Origin: Rhizophagus clarus
Lineage: Eukaryota; Glomeromycota; Glomeromycetes; Glomerales; Glomeraceae
Direction of reading: 5' to 3'
Assembly: GCA_015698045.1 (NCBI GenBank)
Contig: BLAL01000338.1
Span: forward strand, 1,178,001-1,242,000
Length of the DNA: 64,000 nucleotides
Made by a program: the position numbers and the translations under genes. Positions 41,232 to 52,929 of this stretch are shown here, in pieces (position 1 is the first letter of the stretch; every line of letters starts with the position of its first letter). The notes beneath the pieces are model-generated. The model did not search any database. It saw nothing but the letters and a program-made list of their open reading frames with translations, and was not told where the DNA came from.

Positions 41232-42068
41232 ATTACGTAGTATAATGTGGTATAATGTAGTATAATTTTATTATTATAGTATTATAATCATATTTATCAT
41301 ATTTATTGTATTCATATTTATTGTAATTTTATTTGTATAAATAAATTTGTAATTTCAGAATGAAGGCGCAGATTACGTTATAGTTATTATTACACTTGTA
41401 TTACACGCAAATTCCTTCTTCCTTACGTTTATCCGATGTAAATTTCACAAAAGAATTCCGGGATTTCCGAGATCTATTTTCGAAGTTACTTATATAGTTT
41501 AAGGTGTGATGATCCTCAATATGATTGGTGAAAATTTTCTCTGACGTTCAAAATCATAGCCAATCGTATATTGCCCTCTGTGAATCATGAAGAATAGCGT
41601 CGATTATCAGTAGTCACGATGCAACTATTTTGGTTCGACTACCTCATAGATACTCTGTTTTATATGCAAACGTTAATTAATAATTAATTTCTTTAAAGTT
41701 TGTAACAGTATTATTGTTTGTAATAAACACGTACTGATGTCGCGGAAATACAGGTGAAATCTGTAAATGGATTAATTTGACTTTAGAAATCTTGTCGAGT
41801 ATTGTGTATATGCATGTAAGTTTTCTCACAAATTACTGAATAAGTAAAGATCTGCTATCAAGGGCACTTCATAAATTTTTTTTGGCCAACGTTAATTTAT
41901 ATTTTTGTAACAATGATTATCATTATTCGATATATATATACATTAAAATAAATTTTGCATACGTTTTTTTATAAATAAAGGAATAAAAGAATCTCAATTA
42001 GATATCCCAAATATTTCAATAACTTTTTTTATTTTTTTTTTTTTCTTTGAAAAAAAAAAAAAAGAAAA
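41232..42068. other. Spacer between transporter and PBP-like gene
   Basis: 3' region with repeated GTATAAT units after the transporter stop, and a T-run then A-run directly before the next ATG. No further gene seen. Confidence 0.5.
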
Positions 42069-43556
42069 ATGGCTCGTTTAACGTTTTCTATTAATTTTAA
42101 TGAAGTATCAGGATTTTTACAATATTATGTTGTAATAATTTGTGCTTTCTTCTTCTTGGTATCATCCATTTTGATACCAGGAATTTCCTCTCAAAATTTA
42201 CCTATGAATCAATGTGTTACTGGGTATAATGCTGATAATGATTATTTTCCTGATAAAGCTACTGGTAAAGTTTTTTTTTTTAAGAGACAATACCCTAAAT
42301 TATTCATATTATTTTGGATTTTAAACAATGAATAATTAATTTCTTAATGTTAACTAATTTTTGTTTAGTTGAAACGGCTACTTTGTTTAGTATCAACTAT
42401 TTCAAGAGTTATAAACTTGTTACTAATAAGCAGACAAATGAAATCTTTGCTCTTTACCAATGTGGAACTCCTATTCCTGCTAATCTTCCAGCAGGTGCCA
42501 AACCAATTCAAATTTCCGTAAAAAATGTCGCTGTGACTGATACAAGTGCAATTCCATTCCTTGATGTATGTTACATTGTACACGTGATATTTTATTTTAT
42601 TACTACATAGACTAATCAAAATTTTTACAATTTATTAGTTACTCGGATTTCGGTCATCAATTAAATTGTTGGATACATCGGATTTGGTTTCTTCTCCATG
42701 TGTACAATCCGCGAAAGATTCTGGCACAATCTCAATTCTTACAAATAATCAAACTCTTAACACTATAGAATTAGCAGGTGTAGATGTATCATTTGGAGCA
42801 TTTCAAGCGAACCCGGCTGATCCAAAATCTGTTTCTATTGCAGCAGCATCAGATCCAGGAATTATCAATAGGGTTGAATGGTTAAAATTTTATTCAACAT
42901 TTTTTAATGCAGAAGCAAAAGCTAATGATGTTTATGGAAAGATAAAAGCAAATTACGAATGTTACAAAAATTTGGCAAATAAAAATGCTCCATCTGCAAA
43001 ACCAATCGTCGCTTGGGTAAATTATGATGCTCCATCAGAATTTAATCAAAATACTCCTTCATGGCAGATAGCTGATGCAGCATTTAAGAAACAATTAACT
43101 GAAGATGCTGGTGGTGCTTATTTCAATGTTACTCCTTTATCTTATGCCACTTCTGCCGATTTCCTTAAAGCAATTCAAAATGTGGATATTATAATTGACG
43201 AAACTTTCGTTGGTTCTAATATAGCCGATTTTTATAGTAATTTTGGTATAACGCCCGATCAACAACAACAATTTAAGTTTGTTAAGAATCAAGCAATTTA
43301 TCGTGAAGATGGTACAACTAACCCAAACGATGGTAGAGATTGGTTGGAAAACGCTATTGCTATGGGTGATGCTTTGCTTGAAGATATGATTAATGTTGTC
43401 AACCCTAAATTGCCTAAATCTGATTATAATCGTATTTGGTTAAGAAATATTGCTAAGAATGAACCGATTAAAATTTCTTCCGCTGCCAATTGTACTAATC
43501 CTGATCAATCTTTAACCGTAAGTAGAATTTTTTCTTTTTTTTTTAAAAAAAAAATA

Positions 43557-43587
<31 letters not shown>

Positions 43588-43743
43588 TTTATTAAAAAAA
43601 AAAACTTTTTTTTCTTACAGAGTAAAGCTGATGATTGTGCAGCTGTTTCTGCCAAAGGAACTGGAGCCATTTCTTCAACTCCTACTTTCTTCTCTTGTTT
43701 TATTGCGATTATTTTCGTCACTTTTGTAACATTATTTATTTAA
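42069..43743 (+). CDS. Membrane/GPI-anchored periplasmic-binding-protein-like protein
   Basis: Four exons: 42069-42264, 42369-42565, 42639-43517, 43621-43743, giving 464 aa. A hydrophobic segment at about 19-38 (YYVVIICAFFFLVSSILIPG) is a signal peptide or anchor. The body has features I associate with fungal proteins annotated as periplasmic-binding-protein-like (ABC substrate-binding fold): FSINYFKSYKLVTN, YQCGTPIP, VEWLKFYSTFFNAEA, KPIVAWVNYD, AGGAYFN, FLKAIQNVDIIIDETF. The C-terminus has a Cys pair (CTNPDQ, DDCAA), a Ser/Thr-rich spacer and a hydrophobic end (FIAIIFVTFVTLFI), fitting a GPI signal. It probably faces the cell exterior and may bind a small ligand or metal. Exons are sound; the family call is moderate. 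Confidence 0.72.
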
Positions 43744-44178
43744 CTTTCACTTTATATCTTTTATATGATATTTATGTATATTTATTTGTTTGTATTTTTT
43801 AGTTATTTTTATAATATCACGTTTGTTTATACAAGTTCTTTAGCAAGTTTGAATACCTGTTCAAAAATAATTTTGTAAATTCAAAAAAAATATATAATGC
43901 CTTATAAATAAATTTTAATGAGAATAAAGTTATTGTGAGACGCGCCGCACTACCCAACGCGTTAGTAATTTGCAGCAAAATCTATAACTATACCGTATAA
44001 GCGTATATGCTAAAAATTATTGAATTAGAGATAAATTGGGACGATAATTTCGTCGATCCATGTAAGTTGATGTGATGTACATTTATTAAAAGCATGCTCG
44101 AATAACTTTCTTGTAATTAAAGTTTTTTTCTTTTCGTTTTCATTTTCCATTCTTTTGTAATAATCATTTTTAGAAACA

Positions 44179-45214
44179 ATGTCAGTTCCAGAAAACCTTC
44201 TTTTTACACAAACCCTTATTTCTCCTGAAGTTCAGGCAGCATTACCTAAAGGTTATACTATTCGACCTTTAGCTAGTGATGACTATGAACGCGGTTTCCT
44301 TGACGTGCTTTCTGTTCTTACAGTCATAGGAAACATCTCTAAAGCTCAATTTCTCGGTAGCTATGACGTGTTTGATTACTGTAACTGTACTGTTATGCCT
44401 TTTTTTTTTCAAAGAAATAACACATATATAAATTTCTATATTTAGAACGTTTCTTTTACTTGAAAGCGCATAATCATGAATATTTTACTCTCGTAATTGT
44501 TTCTTCCGAAGGCCGTATTGTTGGAGCCGGAACAATATTCATCGAACGAAAATTCATTAGGAATACTGGACTTGTCAGTTAATTATAACTTTTAAAATCT
44601 TGATTTCGGAGGAAAAAAAAAATCATTTTGATAACCCAAAGTTTTTTATATTTTGCTTATAATGTAGGTTGGACATATTGAGGATATCGCTGTTGATAAA
44701 AATCAACAGGGAAAGAAACTTGGTTTAAGGTAAATAAATATTAAAAAGAAAACATTATTCTTTAAGTAGATTATTAAACCATTTTTTTTATTGATATAGG
44801 GTTATTCAAGCTCTCAAATATATTGGAGCCAAAACTGGATGCTATAAAGGTAGCTTTTGTTCTTTTCATTTAATAATAATGGTATTAAACATTTTACTCA
44901 TGATCACGAATTCTTTTATCTTTTTTTTTTAATTTTACAGTCATATTGGATTGTTCTGAAAAGGTATGATAAATAATTTAGAATTCAAGCATGTTTAGTA
45001 TGATTTAAGACTCATATAAATTTCTTTTCATTTATAGAACGTTCCTTTCTATGAAAAATGCGGGTAAGTTGATACCAAATTTTCTTTTAGATTCTGATGT
45101 TGTCATAATATTTCTTTAATTTTTAATCATTTTAATTGAACAAATAGATTTCAAAGAAAAGAAGTTGAGATGGCTTGGTATTGTGACCAAAACTCTACAA
45201 AAGCTAAATTGTGA
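44179..45214 (+). CDS. GNA1: Glucosamine-6-phosphate N-acetyltransferase
   Basis: Seven exons: 44179-44356, 44446-44573, 44668-44729, 44800-44849, 44941-44963, 45038-45063, 45148-45214, giving 177 aa, close to the usual size for Gna1. The GNAT fold is clear: YTIRPLASDDYERGFLDVL, GRIVGAGTIFIERKFI, then VGHIEDIAVDKNQQGKKLG with the acetyl-CoA loop QGKKLGL, and VILDCSEKNVPFYEKCGF near the end. The enzyme acetylates glucosamine-6-phosphate in the cytosol, a step to UDP-GlcNAc for chitin, GPI anchors and glycoproteins. It also feeds Myc-type lipochitooligosaccharide synthesis in mycorrhizal fungi (established pathway; link to this gene inferred). Exons of 23 and 26 nt are unusually small. Confidence 0.95.
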
Positions 45215-45845
45215 ATATTTATTTATTTATTTATTATTTAGTTCATTTGTTCATTATATTTATTCAGAAGATAGATTGTATTTGTAATTTATGAATACGG
45301 AATTATATGTACCAAATATATATATATTTTTTTTTTTTTAAGAAATAAAAAAAAATATGTAATAGACTCATTTATTATATGAAAATGATTCACATCTTAC
45401 AAAATTACGCGTTTTTAGACATTTAAGAAATCGTTAGTCTGATTCCCTGATTCCATAATCTAGTGTAATATCTTTACTGAATATGATCTTTTATATGGAA
45501 ACTCAAAAGATACACTTAACAAGTAACTGGATGGAGATGAAATAAAAGTAGTTATTATAACATTGAAGAAAAATGGTTTATTTTGTAACTGTAATCGTTA
45601 TATAATAATAAATATACCTAGGTAACGAGAACAATTAGAGCTCCGAAACGGTCACATTATTTTATTAATAAAAATACATACACTTTTAATTCACTAAATT
45701 AAAAATAAATAGCATGAAATAAGCTCCTTTTAAAGCCATAAATTACGTAATATTCTATAATTGAGCCATAACGATCCTTGGTAAGTGAAATTTAACCTTG
45801 TCAGATTTAGATTAGTCTCGGAATAAAATTAGAATAAATATTTTG
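45215..45845. other. Spacer behind GNA1
   Basis: 3' region of GNA1 with repeated ATTT and AATAAA-like motifs; no gene recognised. Confidence 0.5.
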
Positions 45846-46521
45846 TCAGTTTTGGTTTTGGGTTGCTGCAAAAGCAAACTGACTTTCTAATGAAGTAATT
45901 CTATTTTGTAATTCAGCAATTTGTTTCATCTAAAACTTCTGACGTTTCCATTCTGTTTTTTTTCAGAATCAATAGTCGGAGCAAAGTTTAAGTCTCTGAT
46001 ATCATAATCAAGTTCTTTGTTTAATATTCCTTGATCTTCCTTAATCCAACTGGCATGTAAAAACTTTTTATAACCACTAACTCGTGATGTTTCAGCCATA
46101 AATTTTTTTAATTTGCGTATAGTAATCTCCAGTTTACCAAAGCCTAGTATTCTTGCTGTCGAAAATTTTTTTCATTTTCTTGTTTTTTTCGCCAGAGAGG
46201 TTTTAATGCAGATTCAATTGTCCCAATGCGATCCAATAATGAACTGAATTCTTTTTTTATTATCCCGTGTTAAATTGTAAAATTCTACTATTTTATCCCT
46301 CATTTTTTTTATTTGCGCAATGGCCAAGAGTGGAGCAATTAACCCCCAGTATATACCAATTTATTATTGCCAGTTGCAGTTCCAATCAAAGTTAGAGTAC
46401 CTCCAACAAATGCCATACCCCGTTCAAATGCCTGTGAAGTTATTGTTAAGATCAAGCCACTAAAGGGATTACTGTCGAATATCCCTAAATTTTCATCACT
46501 ATATGCTTCTTGCATGTTCAT
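45846..46521 (-). pseudogene. Decayed gene for a hydrophobic plus coiled-coil protein
   Basis: Starts at the ATG at 46521 with MNMQEAYSDENLGIFDSNPF, then a hydrophobic segment (GGTLTLIGTATG). Continuing, the reading must change frame at about four places to follow coding-like sequence: LIAPLLAIAQIKKMRDKIVE, SLLDRIGTIESALKPLW, TARILGFGKLEITIRKLKKF, DQGILNKELDYDIRDLNF, and finally IAELQNRITSLESQFAF (coiled coil) before a stop at 45846. The shifts sit at or near G5, A7, A6T4 and A8 runs. Either true decay or homopolymer miscalls could explain them. I do not recognise the family; the composition suggests a membrane-associated alpha-helical protein. Confidence 0.6.
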
Positions 46522-48628
46522 TTTCTTTATTTTTCTTTTCGTTGCTTTAAGTTAGGAAGTTGATTAGCTCTCCAATACCAAAATCCAAGGTACAGCCAAC
46601 TCTCTATAAACTTGGGATTAGATACAATGCTAAAGAGGGTGTGCATTCACGGAGAATTGGCTGTAATTGTTTATCGCCTAATCGGAAGCTTTTTTCCGCG
46701 AACAAAAAACATGTTTGTAAAAGACGCGTACATTTACGGAGAATTGACCGTAGTCACTTACAGAAAATCATGAAATCATGATTGTAAGAGACGCGGTGCG
46801 ACAGACATTGCATGGTATCTTGACGACGGTCTGTCCGTCTGTGCAACAGAATTCCATCTATTATTTTTCGCAAATAAGCTTTTATTCACTAAAAACCCGA
46901 TACGTAGAACTTTTTTTTCTCACTTGAACTATCGAAGCATTATCTTATGTCAGAATAATTACACCTGCTTCCGCTTCTGCTGTTTTTTCAAAATGGATAT
47001 GAAACGTTCACGGCGAAATTAGAAAATATGTTGCTGAAAACATCGAGTTTTAAGGTCGAACCTAAAGGCTTCGACATTTTTCGTGAAAAAGAAATCGACG
47101 GTTGAGACAAGCGAGGATAAGTTTGAGCGACGCGTGAAGCGAAAGAGATGTTAACTGTTAAGATAAAAAAACATCTGTATTTACACTAAATTAAATTAAA
47201 TAAATAAATTAATGTTAATAAATCACCTTATCAGTTATATTAAAAATTTAGAATTTAGATTAAAATGGGAAATTTTAATAATTCAAATTAGTTTATAGAT
47301 TTCTTTAATTTATTAATAATTTATACATAATAATAATAAATTGGAATAATAAAAGTTTCTTTTATTATATTAAAAAAAAAAAAAATAAAAACTTGTAATA
47401 TTTAGATATTATTATTATATAGTAATTGTTAACTGAGAATTCTGTTATAATCTAATAAATAAATATTAATTATGAAAACATCATTTAAAAAATTCTTTTT
47501 TTTAATTTTAATATTTTATTAAACAAGAATTTAAAGTTATTATTAATATTATAATTACAATTAACTGAATAAAAAAATACTTTTAGCAAAAAAAGTAAAA
47601 ACTAAAAAAAAATAATAAATTATACATTAAAAACATTTAAAAATATTAAATATAACAAAATAAAAGGCTTGGATCTAAAATTTTTTTTTTTCATATAAAC
47701 TTAAAAATTCTTTTGAGACTGAACTCCTTGTTTTACTATAAGCATCCCTATATATAAATTTGTTGGAAATTTTAAATCATTTATATATATATATTTATTA
47801 TTATTTATTTTTGCCCATTGACCGACCTTCGGCTCGAAATCTTCATATACTTGCTTATTCGGTTATCAATGAAAAAAATCCTGGCAGCATCGGAGCTTGT
47901 ACTTTGGTGAATGTGTAACTGTACATCGGAAAAATGCACTCATTTCCCTGGTTAATTTTCTGGAAAGCCCTCTCGGAAATAAGAGAATAACACAATATGT
48001 ACTACAAAAAACCAGAGTAATCATAACTTTAATCAATAATTATCAATAAAATGTTGTCGAAACACTATGTTACAGTAAGTATTAATCTAATTCTTCACAA
48101 CTTCTATTTCTAATTCTAGATTTGATTGTACGATAATGTGAATTAGCTTTCTTTATGAAATTAAATTCATAATTCCGTTCTATGGTATGCAGGTTTAGTA
48201 TGATACGAATTAATGACAAATAGTTAAATTCTATTAGTATCATTATGAGTGAGCCTTTGTGTGGAAGTAGTACCATTCGAAATCAAAAAGATACAATAAG
48301 ACAGTCAATGTTGAATTTTTATTCATATGCATGATGACATACATATTGGGATGGCAAAAGCTCATTATTTATTTGTATATTGTTTCATCCGTTTAGTCTG
48401 GTTAGGGGGTTGAAATCCTATTTATCACGAGCTATATGTCACTTGTCATGTGAGATGAGTAAATTTATAAAGTTACTGAAAATTTTCTTTTTTTGGTAAC
48501 TTAAATCTGCAGTATAAATTTATGTCGCTGGAATTATAATATGCAATACGTTACACCAAAATTTCTAAAATTTATTTAAAGCCACGATTTACTGTCGTTT
48601 TATATTTATCAATCTTCTATATATCATT
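46522..48628. other. Spacer with transposon-end remnants and an extreme A+T block
   Basis: At 46591-46665 a 75-bp element has inverted ends TACAGCCAACTCTC and GGAGAATTGGCTGTA, and a related GGAGAATTGACCGTA lies at about 46738-46752. From 47150 to 47700 the sequence is almost pure A+T, like 37141-38560. It is followed by a CG-richer remnant at 47820-47960. No gene seen. Confidence 0.5.
46591..46665. mobile_element. Short element with TACAGCCAA(C/T)TCTC inverted ends
   Basis: The 14-bp ends match at all but one position as reverse complements and begin with TA. TA-bounded ends of this type are common in Tc1/mariner/pogo-class DNA transposons; no transposase is present. Confidence 0.5.
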
Positions 48629-49774
48629 ATGGAAGAAAAGGAAAATTGTTATGCCTTCGTTTGGAAAATAGACTGTTTTAACGAACTTGTTGTTCGACAT
48701 CCGAACGGAAGTTTTTTCTATAGTGATAGGTTTTGGTCACCGAGAGGACAAGGCGGAAAGTCAATTAACATCAATGTCGTAAACGAACAAAACGGTTCTC
48801 ATAATAATAATACCGGATATTTATGGCGGTTAAAAATGTTTCCTAATGGTGTAGATAAAAAATCGAATGACTATATTTCTTTATATCTCGAAGCAATACA
48901 AACACGTTATGAAAAACAAAATAACATAACGGGAAGGCAAAAAAAATTTCGTTTAAAGCTTTTTCGAGTCGATTCGAATTTGCAAACACCAAAACAAAAA
49001 CCTTCACTTGTAATAGATCGTCATACTTTAGAGACGAAATTTGAATTCAATGGAGTAAATGCAGATTATGGATTCGCAAGAATAATCGCCCTTAAAGAAT
49101 TATTCCCCAGCGATAATACTCCTGAAATAGATTTATTGGTTCAAACTCAAATTTTCGAGGATGTTATAACTTCCGGAGAAGGTCCAAGTTCAATGGACAT
49201 TGTAAATAACATTACACTTATGCCTTTTGAAAGATATTTCGGGGAAGAAAGATTTTGTGATGTTGAATTTGTATTTGATTGTGGTTCAAGTATGAAAGCT
49301 CATAGAGTTATTCTTGCTGCACGATCAACATATTTTGAGAATATGTTAGGAGGGGAATGGTTGGAAGGACATATGAAAACTATCGCTATTAAAGATATGC
49401 CATTTGATGCGTTTAGATGTATTGTTCATCACCTTTACACTGGAAAACTTGAAGAAGGGTTAACGTTTGAACTTTTAAGAGATATATATTCTAAAGCTGA
49501 TATGCTTAGATTAGAACAACTTGGCCAAATGTCCGCTGAGAGGATGGTTAATTTAATGAATTATGAAAATTGGGATCAAGTTTTAATGTTGGGTTGGAAA
49601 TATTATGATAAACGATTAAAAGATGCGGGCCAACAATTTGCTGTAGAACATTGGGTTGATATAAAAGATACTGATAATATGAAACAGGTATTTGCAAGTG
49701 GCCACGTTGATCTTATTTCAGAATTGGTTTTACAAAGTTTTTTTACGCCAAATAATGCAAAGATAGGTGAGTGA
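48629..49774 (+). CDS. MATH-BTB domain protein (SPOP-like), copy A
   Basis: 381 aa if read to the first stop. The MATH-like domain is at about 7-175 (FVWKIDCFNELVVRHPNGSF at its start, LWRLKMFPNGVDKK, DYISLYLEAI). The BTB/POZ domain is at about 200-305: ERYFGEERFCDVEFVFD, KAHRVILAARSTYFENML, MPFDAFRCIVHHLYTGKL, KADMLRLEQL. A helical extension follows. Proteins of this layout bind substrates through MATH and Cullin-3 through BTB as ubiquitin-ligase adaptors; that role is inferred. A GTGAGT donor at 49767 with an acceptor at 49870 would replace the last residues by Glu-Leu and end at 49878. That intron (104 bp) looks genuine, so the true C-terminus is uncertain. Confidence 0.9.
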   Translation: MEEKENCYAFVWKIDCFNELVVRHPNGSFFYSDRFWSPRGQGGKSININVVNEQNGSHNNNTGYLWRLKMFPNGVDKKSNDYISLYLEAIQTRYEKQNNITGRQKKFRLKLFRVDSNLQTPKQKPSLVIDRHTLETKFEFNGVNADYGFARIIALKELFPSDNTPEIDLLVQTQIFEDVITSGEGPSSMDIVNNITLMPFERYFGEERFCDVEFVFDCGSSMKAHRVILAARSTYFENMLGGEWLEGHMKTIAIKDMPFDAFRCIVHHLYTGKLEEGLTFELLRDIYSKADMLRLEQLGQMSAERMVNLMNYENWDQVLMLGWKYYDKRLKDAGQQFAVEHWVDIKDTDNMKQVFASGHVDLISELVLQSFFTPNNAKIGE

Positions 49775-49878
49775 CTTTGTTTTACATACGAATTTTGAAA
49801 GGACGCTATTTTAGCAACTATATATATTTGTCGGCAATTTACAATATAACTTATAAACATTATGTTACAGAATTGTAA

Positions 49879-50879
49879 TTCTTCCTATTCGTTAAATGTT
49901 ACGGCAGCGGGAGAATACCTTCTATTTATCAGTAACTCATTATATTTTTTTTATTTAGTAAGGCGGAATTTGGATAAATGAGAATTGTCATCAATTCCTT
50001 AATGCAAAATAATAATAATAAAAAAAAAAAAGAAAGGAAAAAGAAATGAAAATAATATTAATGAATAATTTCTTTAAAGGATGGAACTTTTATACACTGT
50101 ATAATTCAATAAAAAAAATAAAAACGACTGTACGCCAGATAAGCTCCATACTATTTTCCGATGTTACGTGACGTAATATGATAAAATGACGTAAAACACG
50201 TGCATAGAAGACACGTTTAACAATAATTCTAAAAACTTTCTCCGGAAATTTGAGCTTGACTAAAGTTGAACACTTTTGCAGTGAGTTCCCGGCAAAATGA
50301 AGATTGTCTTTTTATGCGTTCTAAAGAAATTAATTAAAATAATCCTTTTTATTACTTTTATATTTGTAAATAGAATACTAGCATATCAAGTAGTTTTAAT
50401 TAAATCTCTGTGTCTTGTTTCTTCGTCATTGGGAATTTCACATCATAGTTCATGTTCTTCAAAGGATTCGCTTTATTCGAAGCTGTTTAATGGCCAAGAA
50501 AGTACACAAAATAACATTAGCTTGGCTTTTCTTTGACAGGACTTGTATCACAATCTCACTCTCCAAGACAACGAAGAGAGCTGTTGGCAATAAATGATAT
50601 AGGGACTACTTATAGAAATCCCCCTCAAAAGCTCTCAGATTGGAGTTTCAGCAACTTAACGGCCTTTACAGGATCCAACAGTGGCGGTGTTCCCAATTTT
50701 AACGTGCGGTAACGTTAAGCCATCCCAGGAATCGCTCGAAAGTTTCAAGTCAGAGTTAAAAATCTAGCCACGAAATCATTATAAATCCTGCTTGCCCGAA
50801 GCGAATAATTTAAGGGAAAGTGTGAGATCCACCCTCAAAAAGTTAATTTCGCAACTGACTTGTATCGAACCAATGAAAT
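49879..50879. other. Spacer with unrecognised ORF
   Basis: A 79-codon plus-strand frame at 50297-50536 begins with a hydrophobic stretch but shows no known family. The following 350 bp is less AT-rich than average and looks like decayed coding DNA, continuous with the relic at 50880. Confidence 0.35.
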
Positions 50880-51085
50880 GGAGGAAGATCAGACGGTCGG
50901 AAAAGTTTTTGGGATAGTTACTGATGCCAAAAAGTTCTATTTCATGGAATGTTCGATGAATGATCAGGATGGAAAATATGGAAAAAAAAAGTTCTCAGCC
51001 ACGTCATTTGGTTATTGGAAGAGGTAACAAAACCCAGTAGAAGTTTCTCGAAACGGAGAGGGAAATAAAGAATAAAGTCATCAGG
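50880..51085 (+). pseudogene. Fragment of a decayed gene
   Basis: The plus frame reads EEDQTVGKVFGIVTDAKKFY, then FMECSMNDQDGK, with strongly coding-like composition. There is no start and the frame breaks shortly after. The VTDA-KxYFMEC pattern resembles a motif I associate with repeated Rhizophagus proteins of unknown function. Family not certain. Confidence 0.4.
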
Positions 51086-52053
51086 TGATATTGCGAATTA
51101 GGAAATAAGAATAGATAGGCCTTAGGGTAGAAAATTTCGGGATGGGTTATCACAACCATGTAATTTATTTTATGTATATGCCTCCTTTGTACAGAAATAT
51201 CATGTACTACGGGCTAATCTTGAGCTTTTTGCATTATATCAACGCTATACTGAATGTAATAAAAAAAAATTTTTACATGATCGTGAAAAATGTCTCGGTT
51301 TTTCATGACCTAAATTTTATTTGTATGTTTACCAACATATGTAACATCCGCAGTACATACTGCAAATTCTATTTTTTTCGGAAAGTTCTAGCATAGGATT
51401 AATGATTTGCTGATTTGCGCGGATTAAACCGATATACCAGATTTTCATATCAACATCCAAGATTTGATTAAAAATCGATTCTTAGGCCTATTGCAGAGCC
51501 TTGGTTAGTGAACTCTTTTATCCGCCTTGTACAAGTAAACAAAATAAAAGAAAAATTAAAACTTGCCTTTACATCATCAAAATACATCGCGATCAAGATA
51601 GGTCAATCGAGTATGTAAATGCCTGATCATGCAACACACACGATTTGCATAGGACATAGGCAGGAGTGATAATTTGAACTTTTGGATAGCAAAGAAAAAA
51701 ATTAGTATCAGCAATAGTTAGAAATGATGTCTTGAAATCATGTTATGCAATTTTTTTTTTAAAGTTTGTAATTTTGAAGATTTGTTTGTAATTTAGGATA
51801 CATTTTATTAATAAATTGATCAGCATAAGCATTCATTACAAAGTTGAAAACATTCTTAAATTTGACGAGGGATATCAGATTATCAGTTTTGTTTCGCGAT
51901 TTTTTATTCTAAGATAGATATAATGCAGTACCAGCATTGTGAATAATAACACAAATTGTTAGGAAACGACTTGTCCGTATAAAAGTAACTGACAACATAA
52001 TATAGTTTTTTAACTTGATATACTGTATGAATGTTGATAGGACACATCAATCA
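51086..52053. other. Gene-free spacer
   Basis: Mixed AT-rich sequence; no coding or structural feature recognised. Confidence 0.45.
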
Positions 52054-52929
52054 TTATTCTGAATAATCTATATCCATTGATGTACATATATGATAAGATG
52101 TCTTGTGTACGTTTTCAAGTATAAAAGTTGCGAGTGCACTAGGTTTGAATGGAGGATCATGATACCATTGTGCTTCACGCAGACACTGTAAATAATTATT
52201 TCGTGTTTCTGTTCCTGTGTACAAGGAAAGTGGTACCACGGTGAAATTCGATAGTAAATAGCTCAAAAGTAATCTAGCCACCCTCCCATTTCCATTCGAG
52301 AAAGGATGGACATACAAGAAATAAGCAAGAAAACATGCACTAAATTTGACAGCTTCTTCTAATTGCAAATCCTCTCTCCCAAAAATTTCTCTGCATTTAC
52401 CGAATAGCTTTTCTAATTCATCATTTATAAATTTTGGGTCCATGTAATAAAAATCATCTTGTGCTGGCTTAACAAAATTCGTTCTATACTGACCCGCATT
52501 ATCAATCAACCCGTTGTCGCCAATCTGTTGATGCAATTCTTTTGCGAACGAAGGTGTAAAGCGATCCATTGAAAGGTTAGGAAAGAAGATGGATGGGAAA
52601 ATGTCTTTGACAACGTTGTTTAGGTTTTGAACTTTTTTAGCTAAGCGCAATTAATGAGGGTCACAATTCGGTTCGTCCTTCAACAGCTGTTTAACTTTTT
52701 CGTGTGATACATCGCTCTCCGCTGAAATGCATTCGATTAAATAATTTTCCTGATGAAGTTGGATGTACCCCAAAATGAATTTTTCATCTTCATCAGCAAC
52801 AACAGATTTTTTTATTGCTTTTTGTAGGCGCTTGATTTCTGTAATATAATACTGAACATCGCGTTCATCATAATCTGCCTTCCACCAAGGTCTATCCAGG
52901 AAGTCAAAGTTTGAATGTATTAAATCCAT
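52054..52929 (-). pseudogene. Fic-domain (AMPylase) gene with a single in-frame stop
   Basis: The ATG at 52929 opens 92 codons (MDLIHSNFDFLDRPWW...EPNCDPH). A TAA at 52653-52651 follows, and the same frame then continues 198 codons to 52054. The second part is a full Fic core with HPFSNGNGRVAR at 52308-52273, close to HPFx(D/E)GNGRxxR with Asn at the acidic position. Flanking helices include AVKFSACFLAYFLYV before, and LLLSYLLSNF after. Fic enzymes transfer AMP or related groups to protein hydroxyls through the motif His. Without the stop the protein would be 290 residues. I see no clear inhibitory (S/T)xxxE(G/N) helix. It could be a recent nonsense allele, a sequencing error, or two products, the second starting at a downstream ATG (MDRFTPSF). 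Confidence 0.8.

Noticed and set aside
52630..52655. A 24-nt GT...AG intron that would remove the Fic stop codon
   Set aside because: Far shorter than the other introns here, and it lacks room for a branch point.
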